Assembly (NCBI GenBank): GCA_017430085.1
Contig: JAFRNR010000018.1
Coordinates: 1-37,851 of the forward strand
Direction of reading: 5' to 3'
Length of the DNA stretch: 37,851 nt
Origin: Lachnospiraceae bacterium
Lineage (GTDB): Bacteria > Bacillota > Clostridia > Lachnospirales > Lachnospiraceae
The notes below the pieces were generated by a model. The model had not been told where the DNA came from. It saw nothing but the letters and a program-made list of their open reading frames with translations, and did not search any database. The first letter of the stretch is position 1; each line of letters begins with the position of its first letter. Positions 32,464-37,851 of this stretch are shown here, piece after piece. The position numbers and the translations under genes were made by a program.

Positions 32464-32490
32464 GGGGCCGTTGTCTCAACGGCCCGCAAA
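32464..32490 (+). repeat. Palindromic repeat upstream of kinase B
   Basis: GGGGCCGTTG-TCT-CAACGGCCCGCAAA; a perfect 9-bp inverted repeat. It begins 13 nt after the FHA stop and 52 nt before the kinase start. Confidence 0.85.
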
Positions 32491-32515
32491 AAACCGCATA
32501 CAAAAGGAGCAAACT

Positions 32516-35500
32516 ATGCTTACCCGCTGTATCAACTGCCTGCAGCAATACGATTCCGTCTACGTCGTCTGCCCTCACTGCGGCTACGTCCCCGGCACCC
32601 CGGCGGAGGAGGCCATCCATATGCCGCCCGGGACCCGCCTGCACGGCCGGTATACCATCGGCCAGGTGTTGGGGTTCGGCGGTTTCGGCGTGACGTATAT
32701 CGCCTGGGACAACAAGCTGGAGCAGAAGGTGGCCATTAAGGAATACATGCCCAGCGAGTTCTCCACCCGCATGCCCGGGCATTCGCAGATCTCGGTGTTC
32801 GGCGGCGATAAGGAGGAGCAGTTCGCGGCCGGGATGCGCCGCTTCGTGGAGGAATCCCGGCGGCTGGCGCACTTCCAGAACGAGCCCGGGATCGTGACGG
32901 TGTATGACAGTTTTGAGGAAAACAACACCGCGTACATCGTGATGGAATATCTGGAGGGGGAGACCCTGACAAGCTATCTGAACCGGGAGGGGAAGGTCCA
33001 GGAGGACGAGGCAGTCGCGATGCTGCTGCCGCTGATGTACTCGCTGCAGACGGTCCACGAGGCCGGGGTCCTGCACCGGGATATCGCGCCGGACAATATT
33101 TTCCTGACCAAAGACGGCCAGGTGAAACTGATCGATTTCGGCGCCGCCCGCTACGCGACCACCTCGCACAGCCGCAGCCTGACCGTCATCATCAAACCCG
33201 GCTACTCCCCGGAAGAGCAGTACCGCAGCATGAGCGATCAGGGGCCGCACACGGACGTGTACGCGCTGGGCGCAGTGCTTTACAAGATGATCACCGGCGT
33301 GACGCCGCCTGACGCGATGGAACGCCGTGCCAAATACGAGACGCAGAACAAAGAGATCCTGCCCCCGCCGCAGAAATACGTGAAGGGGCTGTCCCTGGCG
33401 CGCCGGAACGCGATCCTGAACGCGATGAACGTGCGGATCGAGGACCGCACGCCGGACGTGGCGACGCTGGTGAAGGAACTGATCGCGCAGACGCCTGCGA
33501 AACGGGTCTACGGCAAGATCCGGAAGATCGATGTCTACGCCTGGCCGCTGTGGCTGAAGATCGTATTGCCGATCCTGGGCGCGGCGCTGCTGACCGTGGC
33601 GGCGCTCCTGCTGACGGGGGCAATCCGCTTCAGTTCCCGCTATTCGGAAGAGATCGTGCTGCCGGAAAACGTGGTGCGGGTCCCGGAAGTGGAGGGGCTG
33701 TCCTCGGCGGAGGCTTCGGCCCTGATCAAGGAAGGCCGGCTGCTGCCCGTCTCCGGCGGCAACGTTCGCTCGGAATACGTCAAGGCCGGCGTGATCGTGC
33801 TGCAGACGCCGGCGCCCGGCGCGTTCGCCCCGGTCAACTCCAAGGTGGAGGTGATCGTCAGCGCGGGCACGGGCGTGATTCCGCCGTTCAACGGGGTGGC
33901 CACGGTGCCCTATATCATCTGGGACACGCTGGAGGACGCGCAGGATAAGCTCCGGGAGGCGGGCCTCGGCGAGGCTGTCGTACAGGAAGCGTACGACGAC
34001 ACCGCGGCCGCCGGCCAGGTGATTTCCGCCGACCAGGAAGCGGGCGCTGAAGTCCCAGAGGGCACGGCGCTCACCCTGATCATCTCCAAAGGCCCGGCGC
34101 CGTTCGCCCTGCGCAATCTGACCGGGATGACCGAGGACGCCGCGAGAGCTGCCCTCGAACGCGACGGCCTGGCCGCCGCCGTCAGCTACGCCAACGACAG
34201 CACCGTCCCCGAAGGCCAGGTGATCCGCCAGGATACCGAGCAGGGCACGATGGTCAAAAAGGGCGACGTAATCGCGTTTACGGTCTCCAGCGGTAAGCCG
34301 ACCTTCGTGGTGGAAAACGTGGTCGGCAAGAAGAAATCCGAGGCGAAGAAGACCCTGGAAGGCCAGGGGTTTGAGGTCGTTTTCCTGGAAAACTATGACA
34401 ATAAAGTCGCTTCCGGCCGCGTCATCAGCCAGGAGCCGGAAGCCGGCACCACCCAGACGGAAGGGACGAAAATCACCGTTTATATCAGCAAGGGCAAGCA
34501 GAAAATGACCCTTCATTTCGACGCGAACGGCGGCAGCGTTTCCGAAACGGAACGCAAACTGTCTGTCGGCGACGCCTACGGCGACCTCCCCGTCCCCACC
34601 CGCAGCGGCCACACCTTTGAGGGCTGGTTCACCGCCAAAGAAGGCGGAGAAACAGCGGAGCCCGGCATGCAGGCGGGCGCGGCGGACGTGACGCTGTACG
34701 CCCGCTGGGAGGAAATCATCATCATTACGACCGAGGCGCCCACCGTGCCGCCGACGCTCCCCGTCGTCACCACGGAGGCCCCGACCACACCGGCTCCGAC
34801 GCAGCCGACCCCGACGACGACTCTGCCGGTGGCGACGACGCAGGCGCCGACTACGCAGGCGCCGACGACAAAGGCGCCGACGACGAAAGCTCCAACCACG
34901 AAAGCACCGACGACGGAAGCACCGACTACGCAAGCCCCCACCACCACGCCTCCCGGTATCCCCACTGTAGGCAGTTATATCACCTTCGGCAAATACGGCG
35001 GAGAGCCCATAGAGTGGCTTGTCCTGGCCGTGGACGGCTCGAGAGTATTCGTCATCAGCCATTACGGCCTGGATGCAAAACCGTATAACGAAGACGGCAG
35101 CTCTGCTACCTGGGAAACCTGTTCGCTGCGTAGCTGGCTGAACGGCACTTTCTACAACAAAGCTTTCAGCGACGCTGAAAGAGGATGTATCCCGACAACG
35201 ACGGTTAAAAACCCCGACAACCCGGATTACGGGACGAGCGGCGGAAATAGCACCAAAGATAAAGTCTTTCTTCTCAGCATCAGTGAAGCAAGGAAATACT
35301 TCGGCTCCGATGCAGCGAGAATATGTTATCCGACCCAATACGCTCAAAGCCATGGCGTAGATGATTATTATGGCGCATCCTTCTGGTGGCTGCGCTCACC
35401 CGGCGTCACAAGTACAATGCCTGCATTTGTGGGAGGTGTCGGTGACGTGAACACCTATGGGGGAGAAGATAATAGCAGAACTGACGGCGCGGTTCGTCCT

Positions 35501-35527
35501 GCTATGTGGATTGATCTGAGTCCGTAA
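32516..35527 (+). CDS. PASTA Ser/Thr kinase B with InlB-type repeat and DUF6273 tip
   Basis: 1003 aa from ATG 32516 (AAAGGAG upstream). Same architecture as kinase A and nearly the same protein through the zinc ribbon, kinase (HRDIAPDN, DFG), membrane helix and four PASTA domains, yet the DNA differs at very many synonymous sites with GC-richer codons. Outside the PASTA domains there is only one InlB-type repeat (FEGWFTAKEGG), then a TT(x)AP stalk and a DUF6273 tip (about 820-1003: ITFGKYGGEPIEWLVLA, LRSWLNGTFYNKAF, WWLRSPG, VRPAMWI). It lacks the two extra InlB repeats of kinase A. The stop is followed by two palindromic repeats. Likely senses cell-wall fragments plus a second ligand. Confidence 0.92.
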   Translation: MLTRCINCLQQYDSVYVVCPHCGYVPGTPAEEAIHMPPGTRLHGRYTIGQVLGFGGFGVTYIAWDNKLEQKVAIKEYMPSEFSTRMPGHSQISVFGGDKEEQFAAGMRRFVEESRRLAHFQNEPGIVTVYDSFEENNTAYIVMEYLEGETLTSYLNREGKVQEDEAVAMLLPLMYSLQTVHEAGVLHRDIAPDNIFLTKDGQVKLIDFGAARYATTSHSRSLTVIIKPGYSPEEQYRSMSDQGPHTDVYALGAVLYKMITGVTPPDAMERRAKYETQNKEILPPPQKYVKGLSLARRNAILNAMNVRIEDRTPDVATLVKELIAQTPAKRVYGKIRKIDVYAWPLWLKIVLPILGAALLTVAALLLTGAIRFSSRYSEEIVLPENVVRVPEVEGLSSAEASALIKEGRLLPVSGGNVRSEYVKAGVIVLQTPAPGAFAPVNSKVEVIVSAGTGVIPPFNGVATVPYIIWDTLEDAQDKLREAGLGEAVVQEAYDDTAAAGQVISADQEAGAEVPEGTALTLIISKGPAPFALRNLTGMTEDAARAALERDGLAAAVSYANDSTVPEGQVIRQDTEQGTMVKKGDVIAFTVSSGKPTFVVENVVGKKKSEAKKTLEGQGFEVVFLENYDNKVASGRVISQEPEAGTTQTEGTKITVYISKGKQKMTLHFDANGGSVSETERKLSVGDAYGDLPVPTRSGHTFEGWFTAKEGGETAEPGMQAGAADVTLYARWEEIIIITTEAPTVPPTLPVVTTEAPTTPAPTQPTPTTTLPVATTQAPTTQAPTTKAPTTKAPTTKAPTTEAPTTQAPTTTPPGIPTVGSYITFGKYGGEPIEWLVLAVDGSRVFVISHYGLDAKPYNEDGSSATWETCSLRSWLNGTFYNKAFSDAERGCIPTTTVKNPDNPDYGTSGGNSTKDKVFLLSISEARKYFGSDAARICYPTQYAQSHGVDDYYGASFWWLRSPGVTSTMPAFVGGVGDVNTYGGEDNSRTDGAVRPAMWIDLSP
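34835..34939 (+). repeat. 15-bp tandem repeat coding TT(x)AP stalk in kinase B
   Basis: Seven 15-nt units encode TTQAP twice, TTKAP three times, TTEAP and TTQAP. Two more units than the kinase A stalk, so stalk length differs between paralogues. Confidence 0.88.
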
Positions 35528-35540
35528 AACGAAGAAAAAA

Positions 35541-35570
35541 CGTAGGGGCCGTTGTTTCAACGGCCCGCAA
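35541..35570 (+). repeat. Palindromic repeat between kinases B and C, copy 1
   Basis: CGTAGGGGCCGTTG-TTT-CAACGGCCCGCAA; perfect 9-bp inverted repeat starting 13 nt after the kinase B stop. Confidence 0.85.
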
Positions 35571-35583
35571 ACCACCACCAATA

Positions 35584-35613
35584 CGTAGGGGCCGTTGTCT
35601 CAACGGCCCGCAA
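35584..35613 (+). repeat. Palindromic repeat between kinases B and C, copy 2
   Basis: CGTAGGGGCCGTTG-TCT-CAACGGCCCGCAA; a near-identical direct copy of the element at 35541, followed by the same CAAAAGGAGC-type leader seen before kinase B. Confidence 0.85.
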
Positions 35614-35643
35614 AAAACCGCAAACAAAAGGAGCCAATTCACT

Positions 35644-37851
35644 ATGCTTACCCGCTGCCTCGGCTGCATGAAACCATACGAATCCACCTTCGGCCTCTGC
35701 CCCTATTGCGGCTATATGCCTGGCACCCCCGCAGAGGAAGCCATCCACATGGCCCCGGGAACCCTTCTGCAGAACCGCTACGTCATCGGCAAAGTCCTCG
35801 GATTCGGCGGCTTCGGCGTGACTTATATCGCGTGGGACAACAAGCTGGAGCAGCGCGTCGCCATCAAGGAATACCTCCCCGGTGAATTCTCCACCCGCAT
35901 GCCTGGACACACGCAGGTGTCGGTTTTTAGCGGCGATAAGGCGGAGCAGTTTGCGGACGGCATGCATCAATTCGTGGAGGAAGCGCGCCGCCTGGCTCAG
36001 TTCCAGGACGAGCCGGGGATCGTGACAGTCTACGATAGCTTCGAGGAAAACAGTACCGCCTATATAGTTATGGAATACCTGGAAGGGGAGACTCTGACGG
36101 ACCGCCTGAAGCGGGATGGCAAGATCCAGGAAGACGAAGCGGTAGCCATGCTGTTGCCGCTGATGAACTCGCTGCAGGCTGTTCACGAAGCCGGGATCCT
36201 GCACCGGGATATCGCTCCGGACAACATTTTTCTGACCGCTGACGGCCAGGTCAAACTGATCGATTTCGGCGCTGCCCGCTACGCGACGACCTCCCATAGC
36301 CGCAGTCTGACTGTCATCATCAAGCCCGGCTACTCTCCGGAAGAGCAGTACCGGAGCCGCGGCGACCAGGGCCCGCATACGGACGTGTATGCCCTCGGCG
36401 CCACCCTCTACAAGATGATCACTGGCGTAACGCCGCCCGATGCAATGGAGCGCCGCGCCAAGTATGAAACGCAGAATAAAGACATCCTGCCCCCGCCGCA
36501 GAAACATGCGAAGGGCCTTTCTGTGGCACGCCGAAATGCAATCCTGAATGCCATGAATGTGCGGATAGAAGACCGCACACCGGATGTGGCAACATTCGTT
36601 AAGGAACTGAATGCGGACCCGCCGGCAAAGCGGATCTATGGCAAAATCAAGAAAATAGACATCTATGCGTGGCCGCTGTGGCTGAAGATCGTGCTGCCGG
36701 TACTGGGTGTGGCGGTCCTGACTTTCGGCGTTCTCCTGTTGACCGGTGTGATCCGTTTTAATTCGCGGTATTCGGAAGTAATCGTGATGCCGGATGGTAC
36801 CGTGCAGGTCCCTGACGTAGAGGGGCTGACTTCCGCGGAAGCAATTGACCTGATCCAGAATCACAAACTGAATGTCGTAGCAGCCGGGAATATCCAGTCG
36901 GAGTATGCACGGGCCGGTCTCATCGTTCTGCAGGAACCCGTGGCCGGTTCTTACGCGCCGGTTGACAGTCAGGTACGCCTTCTTGTCAGTGCCGGGACGG
37001 GGGTGATCCCGCCATTTAACGGAGTGGCAACGGTTCCGTATGTGATTTGGGATACATTGGAGGATGCGCAGGCGAAACTGGCGGAAGCAGGGCTCGGAGA
37101 AGCTATTATTCAGGAAGAATACGATGAAGTCGTAGCTAGGGGACAAGTGATTTCCGCGGATCAGGAGGCGGGAAGAGAACTGGCAGAAGGGACGGTTTTG
37201 ACGCTTGTTGTTTCTAAAGGAAAGCCTCCGTTTGCAATGAAAAATGTAGTGGGGAAGAATTTTAATAATGCTGAAGGCATTTTGCTCCGGGATGGAGTAA
37301 CGGTTGAGTGCAAATTTGTTTCCGACGAAAATGTAAAGACATACATTGTAATCAGTCAGAGTATTCCGGAAGGAACCTTGATTGATGAAGGAGACATCGT
37401 CTCGATTACTGTTTCTGCAGGCTATAGTACCCACTGGTTGCTTAAAGAAGATGGAACCCTGGTGGTCAAAGATGATGATACTGTCTTTTCAAAAAAATTT
37501 CCTTCAAAGGATAATAATATTATTCCCTATATTCGAAAAGTAATCTTGGAAGAAACCTGCACACAAATTCAGAGTGAGTTGTTTATGGGATTAAGCAATC
37601 TATCGAGCGTCTCGATTCCAGAGAGCGTAACAAGTATAGGGGCATCTGCATTTAGCGGCTGCAGCAATCTGACAAATATCACGATTCCAGAGAGCGTGAC
37701 AAGTATAGGAGCATCTGCATTCAGTGGTTGCAGCAATCTGACAAATATCACGATTCCAGAGAGCGTGACAAGTATAGGAGCATCTGCATTCAGTGGTTGC
37801 AGCAATCTGACAAATATCACGATTCCAGAGAGCGTGACAAGTATTGGGGCA
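35644..37851 (+). CDS. PASTA Ser/Thr kinase C with leucine-rich (BspA-type) ectodomain, partial
   Basis: Open from ATG 35644 to the window end (736 codons so far, no stop). The start reads MLTRCLGCMKPYESTFGLCPYCGY, a zinc ribbon like kinase A. The kinase has HRDIAPDN and the GFGGFG loop, then the WPLWLKIVLPVLG membrane helix and three PASTA domains. After about residue 595 the sequence becomes AT-rich and changes entirely: a short linker (WLLKEDGTLVVKDDD), IRKVILEETCTQIQ, then BspA/LRR_5-type repeats of 23 residues (LTNITIPESVTSIGASAFSGCSN). Such repeats bind proteins or matrix components. The shared inner half with a different outer end is the clearest sign of tip exchange in the family. Confidence 0.9.
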   Translation, partial: MLTRCLGCMKPYESTFGLCPYCGYMPGTPAEEAIHMAPGTLLQNRYVIGKVLGFGGFGVTYIAWDNKLEQRVAIKEYLPGEFSTRMPGHTQVSVFSGDKAEQFADGMHQFVEEARRLAQFQDEPGIVTVYDSFEENSTAYIVMEYLEGETLTDRLKRDGKIQEDEAVAMLLPLMNSLQAVHEAGILHRDIAPDNIFLTADGQVKLIDFGAARYATTSHSRSLTVIIKPGYSPEEQYRSRGDQGPHTDVYALGATLYKMITGVTPPDAMERRAKYETQNKDILPPPQKHAKGLSVARRNAILNAMNVRIEDRTPDVATFVKELNADPPAKRIYGKIKKIDIYAWPLWLKIVLPVLGVAVLTFGVLLLTGVIRFNSRYSEVIVMPDGTVQVPDVEGLTSAEAIDLIQNHKLNVVAAGNIQSEYARAGLIVLQEPVAGSYAPVDSQVRLLVSAGTGVIPPFNGVATVPYVIWDTLEDAQAKLAEAGLGEAIIQEEYDEVVARGQVISADQEAGRELAEGTVLTLVVSKGKPPFAMKNVVGKNFNNAEGILLRDGVTVECKFVSDENVKTYIVISQSIPEGTLIDEGDIVSITVSAGYSTHWLLKEDGTLVVKDDDTVFSKKFPSKDNNIIPYIRKVILEETCTQIQSELFMGLSNLSSVSIPESVTSIGASAFSGCSNLTNITIPESVTSIGASAFSGCSNLTNITIPESVTSIGASAFSGCSNLTNITIPESVTSIGA
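37594..37851 (+). repeat. 69-bp tandem repeats coding leucine-rich units
   Basis: Units at 37594-37662, 37663-37731, 37732-37800 and 37801 to the window end. Units 2 and 3 are almost identical at the DNA level; unit 1 differs at several bases. Each encodes one 23-residue LRR_5 unit, so unit gain or loss keeps the frame. Confidence 0.95.

Noticed and set aside
32411-32515. Upstream start for kinase B at 32411
   Set aside because: It overlaps the FHA gene and would translate through the palindromic repeat; ATG 32516 has AAAGGAG and matches the starts of kinases A and C.
32333-35353. A 1006-codon minus-strand open frame opposite kinase B
   Set aside because: Shadow of the kinase gene; its translation is rich in Arg, His and Gly without domain structure, and a similar shadow occurs opposite kinase C.
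37594-37851. Regular repeats resembling a CRISPR array
   Set aside because: The units are contiguous, without spacers, and encode in-frame leucine-rich repeats.

Overview
The window looks like the chromosome of a GC-rich member of the Clostridia, probably a gut or rumen commensal. The signs are a Clostridia-type L32 starting MSICPK, DUF5688, DUF4037 next to a TPR protein, TQXA/VaFE surface proteins, PASTA kinases with InlB-type repeats, sigma-A promoters with near-consensus boxes, strong AGGAG ribosome binding sites, and scattered palindromes of the form GGGCCGTTG-nnn-CAACGGCCC. No genus is claimed.

Region 1 (1-515) is the 3' edge of a 23S rRNA gene followed by tRNA-Asp, -Tyr, -Val and -Thr and a strong terminator; no 5S gene lies between. 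Region 2 (543-9667, minus strand) is one very large thioester-tipped, multi-domain surface adhesin, followed by an overlapping DUF5688 gene. The adhesin is cut in two by a 1.9 kb insertion that reads as a group II intron: GTGCG at its 5' end, a textbook 34-nt domain V, and a domain VI hairpin. Joining the flanks at 8564 and 6661 restores a continuous SpaA-type domain in frame and gives a protein of about 2109 aa. Where the intron's reverse transcriptase should be, it instead carries two other genes: a 76-aa basic protein and a membrane-anchored, Thr/Ala-rich, zinc-ribbon-like protein.

Region 3 (10080-18690) is ordinary core and household sequence: rpmF with its own promoter and terminator, a small unknown gene, a GH18 cell-wall hydrolase, a MATE transporter, a phosphohexomutase, an Lgt-like membrane protein, then a convergent DUF4037 gene and a TPR gene separated by four palindromic repeats.

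Region 4 (18893-37851) is a eukaryote-like phosphosignalling island: two PP2C phosphatases, an FHA protein and a transmembrane Ser/Thr kinase with a solute-binding-protein ectodomain, in one operon; then a type I toxin-antitoxin cassette built as a nested inverted repeat; then three paralogous PASTA kinases interleaved with three membrane-anchored RING-like zinc proteins and a tandem FHA protein. The three kinases share nearly the same zinc ribbon, kinase and membrane segment but carry different outer ends (InlB repeats plus DUF6273 in two, leucine-rich BspA-type repeats in the third), so they look like receptors with exchangeable sensor tips. Kinases and phosphatases would write and erase Ser/Thr phosphates that FHA domains read; the RING-like proteins are probable membrane partners. 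An AT-rich two-gene insert (HEPN-like protein plus DUF2971) sits inside this island and is a candidate defence or toxin module. The third kinase runs off the end of the window.
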